Source: Kondoa malvinella (taxonomy: Eukaryota > Basidiomycota > Agaricostilbomycetes > Agaricostilbales > Kondoaceae). Taken from it: a stretch of 64,000 bases of DNA. The stretch spans positions 1,836,331-1,900,330 of the forward strand of contig BCIM01000002.1 of NCBI GenBank assembly GCA_039545315.1, written 5' to 3'. The translations under genes and the position numbers were made by a program. A model generated the notes under the pieces. It was given only the letters and a program-made list of their open reading frames with translations, ran no database searches and was not told the origin of the DNA. Positions 40,296-51,279 of this stretch are shown piece by piece (the first letter of the stretch is position 1; each line of letters opens with the position of its first letter).

Positions 40296-40784
40296 CTAAC
40301 CCATCTTTCCTGCTGGGCTGTACACAAAGAGATGAGCTGAGAGCAGAGCACAGGTGTAGATGACCGTACTTGGGGTTCCTATCAAAAGAGAATATATCAT
40401 GAGCATTGCGAACAATTCAAGCAAACAGAATGCTGACATCCTTCTCTTCTGTCCCATTGGAGTAGTAGAGTTGACGAAACTAAGATGACCAAGCCCATCA
40501 GCTACAGCCACATTTATTCCCTCGACATGACAGAATTTACCGTCTGTTGTACTTGATGCGCTTCATAGCCCTGCCCTTTGGCTTCTTCTTCTTTTCCTGC
40601 GCTTCACTAATGTATGCCACATGCATCAAGACGATGTCTGACGATATTTGCTCTCTTGCACACTTACACCTTTGGTGTCTGAGACTTTACTTTTCCTGCA
40701 CGCGCAAGCGAACCGTGCTATTACAATAGCTGGATCAGGCCAGAGGTAGGGCTACTGAGCTAGTCTACTTACCACTTTACCCAT
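40296..40784 (-). CDS. RPS30: 40S ribosomal protein eS30
   Basis: Small-subunit ribosomal protein. Six exons (40773-40784, 40668-40717, 40541-40606, 40438-40479, 40370-40378, 40296-40317) join in phase to 66 codons: MGKV|HGSLARAGKVKSQTPK and then EAQEKKKKPKGRAMKRIKYNRR|FVNSTTPMGQKRRMNPNPAGKMG. The ends of exons 2-4 fall inside codons, and exon 5 is only 9 bases. Introns are 55, 61, 61, 59 and 52 bases. The N-terminal ubiquitin-like moiety of animal FAU is absent, as usual in fungi. The start is shared with a 177-base promoter of the HyuA gene. Exons are short and easy to miss in automated annotation. Identification is secure from sequence. Confidence 0.9.
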
Positions 40785-40961
40785 TTTGGATGTCTTCGCT
40801 GTTCACTTTAGCAAGGAATTTTGTGATTGAGCGGGCTCGGATCACTTTGCCGGTAGACATTCGGGGGATGTCTATACAGTTCTTCGGAGGGTTGCTTACA
40901 ATACAACGTGAATCATAACACTTCCTCCGAGCAAGAAAGTGCATGATCTCTGTGTCAGAGA
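40785..40961. promoter_or_regulatory. Shared eS30/HyuA-like promoter
   Basis: 177 bases between two divergent starts. CT-rich toward eS30 as expected of ribosomal protein genes. No clear TATA. Confidence 0.35.
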
Positions 40962-43890
40962 ATGATACCTGACCACTCTATTCGTATTTCTATCGAGTTG
41001 GTCTGCTGGCAGCTTCAACAGCAACTTTGCTTATATCTTGTCACAGCACCGGCGGCACATTTACAGATGTCGTGGCTCAATATGTCACAGAGGATGGAGG
41101 AGAGACGCAAGAGATGATATTGAAGCTGCTCAGCTCTGATCCAAAACATTACGATGATGCACCTAGGGAAGGCGTGCGTAGGGTGTTGGAAGCCATTACT
41201 CGCAAGCCAGTACCAAGGGGACAGCCTTTATCGACCGACAAGATTCAGCACATTCGCCTTGCAACCACTGTCGGCACTAATGCTCTCGTATGCTAGCTCA
41301 TTCTACATACCTGTGCTCGCTGATCCTTGCGCGTGAATAGCTAGAACGCAAAGGTATTCACTGCATCTGAATAACGATACTGACGTTGCTTATCCTTTCG
41401 CATGCAAGGCGCCAAGCATGCACTCGTCACTACCAAAGGCTTCAAGGACCTCCTTCTCATAGGCAACCAGTCAAGACCCAAGATCTTTGATCTCACAATC
41501 CAGAAACCGGGCGTTCTATATTCCGAAGTGCTTGAAGTTGACGAGAGAGTCACTCTTGAAGGCTTTGCTGTAGACCCTCGAAACAAGGAGCGTCAAGTCC
41601 ACTTCAACGAGGATGGAACAGTAGCAAGAGGCTATGACACCACCGAGCCTACGCCAGATGTCGTGAGAGGCATTTCAGGGGAAGCTGTCCGAATACTGCG
41701 CAAGCCTGATCCAAACGCGCTCGAGGCCGACCTTCAGAAGCTTTATGACGAGTGAGCCCATCTTTAGTCTGCCAGATCATTTGCTCATGACTATTCAGCG
41801 GTTTCCGTTCACTAGCTGTCATGTTCCTGCATTCGTATACCTACCCTGGTTAGGCCTCCCCTTCGGACACGAGTCAAGCTAAGAGTATTTGCAGAACACG
41901 AGCAGCTTGTCGAGAAGCTCGCATCCAAAATAGGCTTTACCAACATCTCCCTTTCGTCCAACCTGTCTTCCACCATCAAAGCAGTCTCTCGCGGAACTTC
42001 TTCGACCGCAGATGCTTACCTCACTCCTCGGCTGAAACAATACATCGAAGGCTTCTTCAGCGGCTTTGATTCTTCCTTACGGCAAGGTCCGACTACAAGT
42101 CCCTCGGGCAAACGGACAACAGTCGAATTCATGACTTCGGACGGAGGCTTGACAGATGTTCAAACATTCAGCGGGTTGAAGAGTATACTTTCTGGTCCCG
42201 CTGGTGGAGTCGTCGGTGCTGCTAGGACAAGTTGGGATCCCAAGCGCAAAACACCAGTCATTGCTTTCGATATGGTGCGGAGCACTGCACCGCTATCTCA
42301 TCATTTCTGATCGATAGCAATAGGGAGGTACCAGTTCAGATCTGTCGCGGATTGGGCCAGATGGGCGATGCGAGACCGTCTTTGAGACGACGACAGCCGG
42401 CATAACAGTCACTAGCCCTCAGCTGGACGTGAATACCGGTATGTCTTGCGATAGGTGCTCGTTATAGGCGCTAATGAAACAGCACAGTTGCCGCGGGAGG
42501 TAGGCTCAGTAGAAGGCCCTTAATCCTTCTCGCTAAGACTGCCTTGGTGGCTCAGGCGGCTCGCGGTTGTTCTATCGCAACTCTCTATTCGTAGCTGGTG
42601 AGTTAGCGGTACCATGAGTTCTTGCGTGCTCATATTGCTCACAGGTCCCGAAAGTGCTGGTTCTGATCCTGGCCCTGCATGCTACAGGTGAAATTCTTGC
42701 ATTAATATAGAGCCAAAGCGCTGATAGCATAACGGACATAGGAAGAATGGACCGTTGGCAATCACTGACGCGAATCTGCTCCTAGGCCGTCTGGTACCTC
42801 GCTATTTCCCCCAGATCTTTGGCGACTCGGAGAAGGAACCGCTAGATGTGAAAGCTTCGGAATCAGCCTTTTACCAGCTATGTGAAGAAATCAATAGCGA
42901 AAGCCCAGACAAGAAGAGCAGAGACGAAATTGCCTATGGATTCCTCAAGATAGCCAACGAAACAATGTGTCGGCCAATTAGAGCACTTACCGAGGCGCGA
43001 GGCTACGATACAACGAAGCATATTCTTGCGAGCTTTGGTGGCGCTTCTGGACAGCATTGTTGTGCTATAGCAAAAAGCTTGGGCATATCGACCATTTTGG
43101 TTCATCGATTCTCTTCAGTTCTGAGTGCCTACGGTATGGCTCTTTCCGATAGGTCAGCTTTTCCTGTACTCGCATGTTTCTTGAGCTCATGGACACTTAT
43201 CAGAGTATATGAGCGCCGGGAACCTTGCGCGACCGTCTTGGAGAGTAACAATTACAAGCCGTTGCAAGATCGTGTGCAGACTTTGCGCCAGAAAGTGAGG
43301 CAAGATCTGCAGAATCAAGGCTTCGATGACATGTCCATCGCTATCGAAACATACCTCAATCTGAGGTGAGCGCATTCCGAGAAGGCGGCATCTGTCCTAA
43401 TTCTGTCCCAGATACAACGGAACGGATACCACTTTGATGACGCTCGAGCCAGAGGATGGCAACTGGAACGGCTTTTCTAAGCTCTTTGAAGACAACTACC
43501 GTCAAGAGTTTGGCTTCCTACTGCGAGACCGTTCCATCGTGATTGATGACATTCGGTAAGCTGGTCCAGGCACTCTGTATCGCTGCTAATGCCTGCCACA
43601 GTGTACGAGGCGTCGGCAAATCGACAGCTCAAAGGTTGTCTTCTCCTTTCGAAGAGGCAGAGACGACGATCTTCAACGCGGTTTCAAAGGAAGCCGCTCA
43701 CGACCAGGTATCCGTCTACTTTGAAGAATGCGGTCGCGTTGATACACCTCTTTTCTTATTGGATTCTCTGGCTATCGGCAGTCTGATCAAAGGTCCTGCC
43801 ATGATTTTGCAAGACACGCAGACAATTGTGCTCGAGCCAGGAGCGACTGCTAGAGTCTTGTCCAAGCAGGTCTTGATCGATGTAGCGTGA
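40962..43890 (+). CDS. HyuA-type hydantoinase / 5-oxoprolinase A-half
   Basis: Resembles the ATP-binding half of 5-oxoprolinase (OXP1) and N-methylhydantoinase A. Starts [25 protein letters not shown], the conserved N-terminal block, then [35 protein letters not shown].., [14 protein letters not shown] and [11 protein letters not shown]. Later exons hold [20 protein letters not shown], the [14 protein letters not shown] block and [14 protein letters not shown]. Many introns of 45-65 bases. It stops at 43890 with DVA, where yeast Oxp1 continues into the HyuB half; no HyuB sequence (such as its SIFxHRF motif) follows within 1 kb. So this is either a stand-alone HyuA protein or a truncated fusion. 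The substrate cannot be read from the sequence; an acetone-carboxylase-like family member is possible. Confidence 0.83.
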
Positions 43891-44060
43891 AGTTCTGGTA
43901 TGTAGTCTTGTACCATAGTATACTTGTGACTAGTACCTTCGCTTCGCTTAGCCTTACTGCTCTTGTCCCGACTTTCGAGCGGCTGACTTCCCCGCATTTT
44001 GTCCTGCATGAACTTGCTTCGGGCGTCGACTCTCGATCCAAGCACCAAGATAGAGACCAA

Positions 44061-45039
44061 ATGCTCATTGAAGAAGAAACTGAAGAAGAGAATGAGCCCA
44101 TTGATGAACTGCAGCTAGGCTTCGCCGGAAGTCTAGCTGCACTCTACGAAACCTCCACTCCCAGCCTGTTGTGCCCCGGATCGCGCTGGACCGCAACAGA
44201 TGGCTCTGTCATAGCCAAGCTAGTATTCCGCGCTGCTATTGGGAGATCTGTAGCAGGTAAGTCTGGAGAACATGCCTGTTGTGTTTTCTGATAGCAGTTA
44301 TAGGTGATGCATACATGCGGGCCAATCCATCGCAGGCGGTCTACTGTCAGTAATGCTCTGCTTTAGCTTGTTAGGCGCTCATTGGCTCTCAGTCGACGCC
44401 GAGATTGTGGAAGCTCTCCGCGCTGGCGAGTTCTTGCATGCCGAGATGGTATGTTTAGCCCTCACTCTGCACATGTTTGTTGAAAAATATGACCAGACAC
44501 AGCCTGAAGAGACTGGCAAAGCCCAAATCTGGCTCGCAGTCTCGCTCGCATCTGGCCACAAGATGATAATTGGTGTCACTCTGTCCGACCGAATACGCAT
44601 GATCCGAAGACATTCAGCCCCCTCTTCAGAAGCACCTGCGCGTGGTTCCCTCGCTCGTCGCTACTCGACTGCCCTGACCGGTACCTCTCATCCTCTTCCT
44701 GCTATCAACCTACGCGACGAGGCCGAAGAGAGCGTCTATCCCGACATCTTCCCTTTACCTACCTCATCGATTGCTTCACGGCGGAAGAAAGCGTCGCATA
44801 CTGCAATCGCAGAGCGGTCAGCCCCGACGACAAGCGCAAAGAATCGACCCTGCATGCCAATGCTCGAATCGGTCTCGTACACTGGCCCGATGATGCATGC
44901 TACAATGAACGGCTTTTGTGAAGGGGACGACCAAGCTACATGCATCCCTGTCCATCTCAAATACGCTGGCGATGGGTCAAACAATTTGGGCTATAGTCAA
45001 TACTCGAAGGACTCTGTGTGTACTTTTGGGATCTTGTAA
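44061..45039 (+). CDS. Hypothetical protein
   Basis: I do not recognise this protein. Three exons (44061-44256, 44304-44345, 44375-45039) join in phase to 300 codons. An additional 48-base stretch after EFLHAEM (donor GTATGT, end ACCAG, about 44448-44495) could be a further in-frame intron. The N-terminus is acidic (EEETEEENEPIDE), the middle has a globular look (AKLVFRAAIGRSVAGDAYM, WLSVDAEIVEALRAG), and the C-terminal half is Ser/Pro/Arg-rich with SRRKKAS. No signal peptide, membrane helix or known motif. It ends 32 bases before the convergent 5-phosphatase. The coding call rests on three in-phase introns, and is moderate. Confidence 0.5.
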
Positions 45040-45071
45040 AATATATTAGGGTGTAGTTCAATGATAGCGGA

Positions 45072-46378
45072 TTAATAGTACAATACAAGGTATATCGAAA
45101 TGACAAGTATACCGACACCACCCAACACTTGATGACCCAGGCCTATCGCATACGCGAGGTTCCACAGCGAGCCCGCTGCGAAGCTACAAAGTTGACCACA
45201 AAGCGCTTTGCGAGCGGCGAGAGGATCCTCAGCGAATGTCGCTGCTTGTCGTGGACCGGCGATCCGTGGTTGATATGTAAAGCTTGCTACGACCTGGATA
45301 GCACACATCTGATGTGGTTCAACTGCTCAAGGGGATGCTTACAGCTCGGTGATCCGATGGTGTGGGCTCGCGCGAGACGTCATACTCAATCTGCAGACCT
45401 TCGAAGCGAGTCCAGTACAAGATTCGATCACACCAGGCCGGTCGACGTTTCGGATCATACGCCTGAGAATTTGACTTGTACTTGTAGGATGGTGGAAATG
45501 TGATGGGTGCTTCTCGAAGATGATGCATCGTCCGGCCGGCCTTCATTTCCGCAGTGAGCTGGTCGTTAGAAAAGCTAGCCTTGACTTCTTCCTTTGCTTC
45601 AGCCAAGCGGTAATTCAAGTCGCCCAGTCTATCAGAGCACGTAAATTCAGTAAGCTAGGTGCGATAGGAACGGGCCGCAAAAGAAAGCATACACGATGAG
45701 CAAATCAGTATCATATATCGATTGTTTCCGATCAAAGCGAAGGCGCTGCACGCATTCTTGCCAATCTTCGTTGCGTCGAGCGGTGTTGTGAACATGCGGT
45801 GCAAGGTGCCTGACAAAAGAATATGATCACCTTAATTGGCAGGCGGCCGAATCGCTGCTCACGCGCAAACGAAAGTGTAATCATGTATATCACTGCCATG
45901 TTTAATACTCATGCGAACAGCAATCGCTGCTTTGTTGCGCATGAAGAGAGGGCCTACGCCGCAAGTTGCCTCGGAAACTTGCTGCACATACAGACCCTTG
46001 TCGACTCGCGTCTTGAGGTAGACGAGAAGCAGTAGACCGCCATAAGAGCTGCTATGGCTTAATGTGAAAGAAGGAGAAAGGTTTCCGCTGAGCTGATGTT
46101 GTATCTTCGAAGGATCGGTGTAAAGAGGTCCCAAGAGCGCCAGACGCAAAGGCAAAGCTTCTCTACCAGTGCAGTTCCATTTATTGATGTTGTGTTGTTT
46201 GTGTTTATGGCTTACTGAAAGCCCAACACGACGAGATCAGCAGAGTCTGCTTCGAGCCAGGAGATTGAATCTTTTGTCTATTGACAAATTGTACTTTGTC
46301 AGACTGGGTCCCAGTGCTATGAGCAATACTGACTAGCGGCAGCTGCGCAAGATTGAATGTTGCTGCAAAGATTCGCAT
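45072..46378 (-). CDS. Inositol polyphosphate 5-phosphatase, tail-anchored
   Basis: Removes the 5-phosphate from phosphoinositides or inositol phosphates. Begins MRIFAATFNLAQLPL; an early exon has SWLEADSADLVVLGF and FQE (GFQE as in the family). It contains LNYRLAEAKEEV and the catalytic PPSYKYKSNSQAYDPKRRPAWCDRIL with W-C-D-R, then REPTPSDHRA (SDHR|V across an intron). The order matches the 5-phosphatase fold (Mg2+ and phosphate-binding residues E, N, D, H). After it come a tail of ~60 residues and a final hydrophobic stretch, LGGVGILVISIYLVLYY, followed by stop: a likely C-terminal membrane anchor. The usual SAC or Rho-GAP partner domains are absent. About 6 exons. Confidence 0.87.
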
Positions 46379-46468
46379 GTTTGTAATGGGTCAAGCTTCC
46401 TTCAACTTGTCGATGCGTCGTATTGGTCCGGAAAATGAATCATGCATGCCTGCTCGCGCGTTGACTGA

Positions 46469-47654
46469 TCAATCGTCATCCATTTCATCCAACATGCCTC
46501 TATGTAGGTACCGCTCGGGCAAGAATGGAATCAAGATCCGTTGCTGCAGGGTAAAGCCCAACACGCTGGCGACGGCCAACGACACCCATATAGCCGTCTT
46601 CCTTTGCTGGCTCCTCTCCTTCTTACTCCTTGCACGTGGACCAGTGGTCGGACTGAGTCGTCCGTACGCGAATGCTTTACAACTCTGGAGCAGCGAGAAT
46701 CCTCCCATCAACGAGTGCGCCGGTGCCTTGACGTCCGCAAAGGGTGATATTGAAGATGAGAAAAGCCCTTGTTGCACTCGCTCTTGATGCTGCAGCAAGG
46801 AAGGGTACTCTGTTTCCAGCATGGCTTGAAGGAGCGGCCGAGGCGCTGCTGTTCGAAGCATGGCGATGTATGATGCCATTATGACGTCCGCAGATGATAT
46901 ACTAGTAGATCGATGAGATTACTTTGCCATGAATTGCAGATTCCACTTACGAGTCGAAGAAATACGAGTTTGAGCCGAGGCGATCACTGAGATTCGACAA
47001 CACTCGACGCGCTCTATGGAATATTTCTTGCTTGCCAAACTCCTCTGCAACTTTGTCCGCTTGTATCCTTGACGCCAAAGGGTCTTTTTGAGCAGCGCGC
47101 TTCTCATCCGCCTTTTCTACCGCCTCTGCCAATCCATTTCGTAGCCCAGACTTTTGCAGCCTCTCTTCCATACCTCTCCGGACAGATTGTATGTAGAAGA
47201 GGTTGCGTGGAAACCATGTAGAGGTTGCTAGAGCTGGCCGAACCATTTGTCCCCAGTTCGCAGCCATCCCGCAGACGACAAGATCGACAAGATGCTCATC
47301 CAGATGACTGTTGAGCGCCAGACATTCTGCCCGATCAGAGCTTGACAGATGTCCATCTTTGGTGTCGGGCGACAGAATCTGACGGAGTCGCGGTTCCAGT
47401 TGGTTGCCTGAAGTGACCGAGCCGTCTTCTATAAGTAAGGGAAGAGACTCTGTTCGCAAGCTTAGTGACCGGACAAAGGGGAGAGCTCATGATCAGGCAG
47501 CACCTTGAATGCCAAACGGAATTTCATGACATATTGACAGGTCAGCGCTGTCTGAGCTTGCATAGTATCTGGCCATATACAGAGCGCGCATAGAGTCTGC
47601 ATCGACAGAAGGTAGCGATCCAGAGCCAGGCAAAAGAAAGAGTGTTGGCGGCAT
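46469..47654 (-). CDS. Metaxin / Sam37-like mitochondrial outer membrane protein
   Basis: Probable subunit of the sorting and assembly machinery (SAM) of mitochondrial beta-barrel proteins. The start (47654) reads MPPTLFLLPGSGSLPSVDADSM, then a glutathione-transferase-like N-part, and the GST_C-like middle LNSHLDEHLVDLVVCGMAAN, the MVRPALATSTWFPRNLFYIQS region, a coiled EKADEKRAAQ stretch and LSNLSDRLGSNSYFF. After an intron at about 46918-46961 comes SISSADVIMASYIAMLRTAAP, which matches the metaxin/Sam37 motif PSSADVxxxAYL. A hydrophobic stretch near the end (TAIWVSLAVASVLGFTL) is a possible membrane anchor. Distant similarity by pattern, not by search. Confidence 0.7.
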
Positions 47655-47744
47655 TTCGAGTTGGCTGCTTGCGGTCTACTCGCGTTCAACAACTTTACAA
47701 TCCACAATCCATTCTATATACACCTGATACAACAGTAACAGAGC

Positions 47745-50700
47745 TTACTCTGGCCGCATAGGTTTGCGTATGACCTGGAAAGAGGAAGGACCCGCTGGAG
47801 CTGACTCGCCCAGATCACCTTGATCGTCCAGCTCCGACTCTGCCTCTATGTCATCATCTCCTCGCCGCCTTCGAGCAAAAGGCCATCTTCGACCTCTTCT
47901 AGGTTCATCTTCATCTTCATCTTCGTCATCTGACGAATCGTTGCCAGATCCTCGGCCTTTGCGCAACAAGCCAAAGAACCCTCTCTTTGGCGGTGCTTCT
48001 GTTTGAGAAGTATCGTGTTGCCCATAGGTTGAGTTTGACAGTAGATCTGGTCGGCTGTATCCGGCAGCGTCTTTTTGGAAATGATCGATACTACTTTGGT
48101 CGTCCGTATTGTAAGATTGCTGCCGACCAGCATGTTGCAAGCCTCGAGCGCCTTCTATTGTATAGGGTGACGCATCTGTTGCGCGACCACCTCGAACGAC
48201 TTTGAACCCTTGACTGGGTGCATTTCCTTGCGTATCGTCGTGCAGCACCTCTTCGGAATACGCCTGGTTGTAGTTCATTTGATGAGGATTGTAGCTTTGA
48301 GGAGCAGCATAGCTGCCAGGAGGGACATAGCCGGATTCTTGATTGATCCAGGGCCCGGAAGACATGGCCGCCATGATATAACCGTCATCCATATCATCGC
48401 CTGGTGTTTGCGGATAGAGGTCGGCATTTGTGCTGGAAGAATACTGTCGTTGATGCCGAGCTGGTCGGTCGGTACTGGGTAGCATGTGCGACTGCGTATG
48501 AACAGAATCGCCTGTGCTGTAAAGACTATGCCGCGAAGCCACGGTGTCCATCCCGCTGCGAGACCGCCGTTGTCGCTGCCCATGTCTGAGTTGACCATTT
48601 CTGTCCCACTTTCTGATGACTCCGCCTAGGCCAGTGCTGCTTGTCCGCTTTGACTCTTCGAACGGAACATTGCCAATGATGCGACCGAGCAGTTCCAAGA
48701 TTTTGACCAGAAGGATGAAGAGGAACAGTAAGATGACTGCAGCTTGAATACCAAGGACGACGTATGTGAGCCAGCCGGTAACGGGTTCACCAACAGATAC
48801 TGCTGGACTGAGGACGACCAGTAGTACTGCAGTGACGATCCGAGCAACGGAGAAGACAAAGGCCAAAGGTCCCATTGCAGCTCCAGTTCCCCATGGTAGC
48901 CAAAGCGACTATTATGTGTGTCAGTTCCTTTCTCAGGGTAATGTTCAAAGAGTGACATACTGTAATCAGGGTATCGGCAATCTCTGCAACCAGAATGACA
49001 ATCGCTTGCGCCGTTCCAGAATTCTGCCCAGCTCCTATCACAGTTCCCACAGCCAAGCTATACAATAATCGAACAGCCAAGAAATTGTAGCTTCTGTCGC
49101 CAAAGAATGTATACAGAGTACCAAACATCAACAAGGTTGGTGTACCCTCTTGAAGTTGCGGTTGCGAAGTTCGATAAACGCTGATGAGGGACACCAAAGG
49201 CGCAAGTACGCAGAAGAAGACAAGAACCAGACAAGCCAGCGCGACGGATGTTTTGGAAGCTGTTAAAGTAGCATTTGCGATTTGAAAGGTGGAGAAGATG
49301 ACGAGCGGTAGATGAAAGATCAACAGTAGTCGGAGGCAATTGCCGCCGAAAAGTGCTAGATGGTTTGTGAGGTTCAGTCTGCGCCCGAAAGAAGTCAGAT
49401 GGTCGCTGTTGCTCTGCCACCATCTTGTTCCAGCTTTCCAAAAGATGTTCAGCATCCCATCGTTATACATATGACAGCACGCCTACCAGCTTCAGGCACT
49501 TTGCCGCTGTTGACCGAATGGGCATGTTCCGACCCATTGTCACGAAGAAACGTATAGAGCAGCCAGTCGATGAGAAGAAAGAGTGCACTGACGGCCAGCG
49601 CGCCGGCCAGTAAGCAAAGAAAGAGAGAAGCTGACAGGCCAAAGAGATCCTTAGGCTCTACACCAACGGCAGCTGCAAAGCGTTGTATGCCATCGGAGGC
49701 GTTCTGGAAGTTGATTAGGTCATTCGAGACTGTTTGATCGAGATAGATGGGAGAGGCGGAATCGGCGAATTGTGCTGTAAAGTCGAGAGGGAGCTGTTCC
49801 AACGGTACTGATGCCAAAGGATTGACGAGATCCGTTTCTGGCCGGACGATACTGACATTGGCCACGAGTAAAGACCAAGAAGCCGTTGCGGCGATTGGGT
49901 ATATCAGAGCTGGCCAGTTGACTGCGATGAGGCCGAGGACAGCAATGCCTTGAATTGCCCAAATAAGCTCGCGCAGAGAAGGCGTAGCAAAGCGTCGAAG
50001 TGAAGCCGAAGCTTGTAAAGTTGCACCACTTGCCGCTTCCCAGAAGACTGGACCGAGCCGTTCCCGAAAACTGTTGGCGCTCAATTTTGCTGTGAGACTG
50101 GATGCCAGTTGCGCTTCTCGATTCATGGCTGCGACATGATGTGCCGCAAGGATTCGACCTGACCAGGTGACGACGAGGTAGACAATTGCGATGGCGACAG
50201 GAAACCAAAAGAACAGTTTATAAGCCCAAAAGTCTGGGTATAAAGGGCTGGCTTTCAGATCGTAACATGCTAGTTGTAGGGAAGGATTTGATGTATCGAG
50301 TACTCTGAAGCGCACGTTGATGGTTGACAAGGGATACGAGCTGTCCCAAGGAGTAACGAAACCGACTGCCAATTCGCCTGGACCATAAGGACAGGCTTCT
50401 CCTGCGGGCGAGCGTATAGAATCACACAGAGCAGAGCTGTTGCTGAACACGTCGTAAGAGAGGAAATTAGAAGATTGTATGATAGTAGCTGTGCATCTTG
50501 AGTCAATTTGCGCGCGTAAGGCATCAAGCGTCTGTGCTCACCCAAGAAGCCAGTCTGCCCAACATCATCAGTATCCACTGCTCGCCTGTGTATATGCTGA
50601 CTCACTTCATTAGAGAAGCCTGTGCTTTGCGACTCTGTTGATCCCAAGGCGACTACTTTGAGTGAAGTCGCGCTTCCACCATCAGCGCTCGGTTGCAATT

Positions 50701-50851
50701 GCCCATAGAAATTCGTAAAGGACAACAATCGAGCAGGGGCTGCCTCTTGACCAGCTTCACAGCTCTCAAATTGCAAGGGAACTTGTTGGCCAGAAGTCGC
50801 ATGAAATTGGAACAAAGTCGCCAACAGCAGAATCCATGAAGGTCTCGTCAT
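47745..50851 (-). CDS. Flc / TRP-like membrane channel, Ca2+ or flavin-carrier family
   Basis: A signal peptide (MTRPSWILLLATLFQFHATSG) opens an extracellular domain (the start of the TRP_N region, with QVPLQFESC and CACDSIRS-like cysteines). Exon 2 is a 13-base microexon (50542-50554) between 51- and 53-base introns; exon 1 is 50606-50851 and exon 3 starts at 50488. Six to nine membrane segments follow (for example AIVYLVVTWSGRI, AGALAVSALFLLIDWLLYT, FFCVLAPLVSLISV, WLTYVVLGIQAAVILLFLFI). The C-terminal exon (47745-48875) holds a ~280-residue cytosolic tail, Ser/Tyr/Gln-rich with DDEDEDEDEPRRGRRW. The layout is that of fungal Flc/Spray/Pkd2-like proteins, which in yeast act in Ca2+ and cell-wall homeostasis. 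The family member is not certain. Confidence 0.8.
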
Positions 50852-51279
50852 GACGGGTATAATCTCCTCTGGAAGCTCATAGAGCTATTGTGCTATGCTG
50901 GCTATGCGTGAGTCGTGGCCAGTTCTGAAAAAAGAGGGCTCAGAAGGTAGGTGACAGGCTTAGACATCCGATGTATGTCTCCATCCCGAAACGTCGATCC
51001 TCAAGGCACATAACACGGGTAACTTGTCTCTCTTTCTTTCTCTTCATACTTTCCGTGCTCTTTTCTTGGATCTCAATACATGTGAGTCATTGACCAAATC
51101 ACATCAACATTGTCTCAATTGCCCTTCAGTAATCGTATTACAACCGTTGACATCTTGGGATAAATCACGTGACGCGTTGTCACTTTTGTAAATAATGACT
51201 TCGTATCGTCTGCAGTGTAAGCAGAAAGTTGTCGATGACGACCGTGAGCTCTACTTTGCTCAAAAGCAGCCATCGCAGA
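50852..51279. promoter_or_regulatory. Shared promoter of the Flc-like and CRY-DASH genes
   Basis: 428 bases between divergent starts. It contains a CT-rich tract (TCTCTCTTTCTTTCTCTTC, about 51029-51047) and GATAA at about 51160. Light-response GATA-type sites are a fair guess for a photolyase-family gene but are not shown. No full gene fits. Confidence 0.35.

Noticed and set aside
39907..40351. Minus-strand frames near the eS30 3' end, some with hydrophobic stretches
   Set aside because: They overlap NMT1 and the eS30 3' UTR, and the best one begins without ATG. They do not form a gene together with eS30 exons.
43889..43964. Intron joining the HyuA gene to the next gene
   Set aside because: A GTGAAG donor and a later CTTAG acceptor exist, but the joined sequence is not HyuB-like; kept as two genes.
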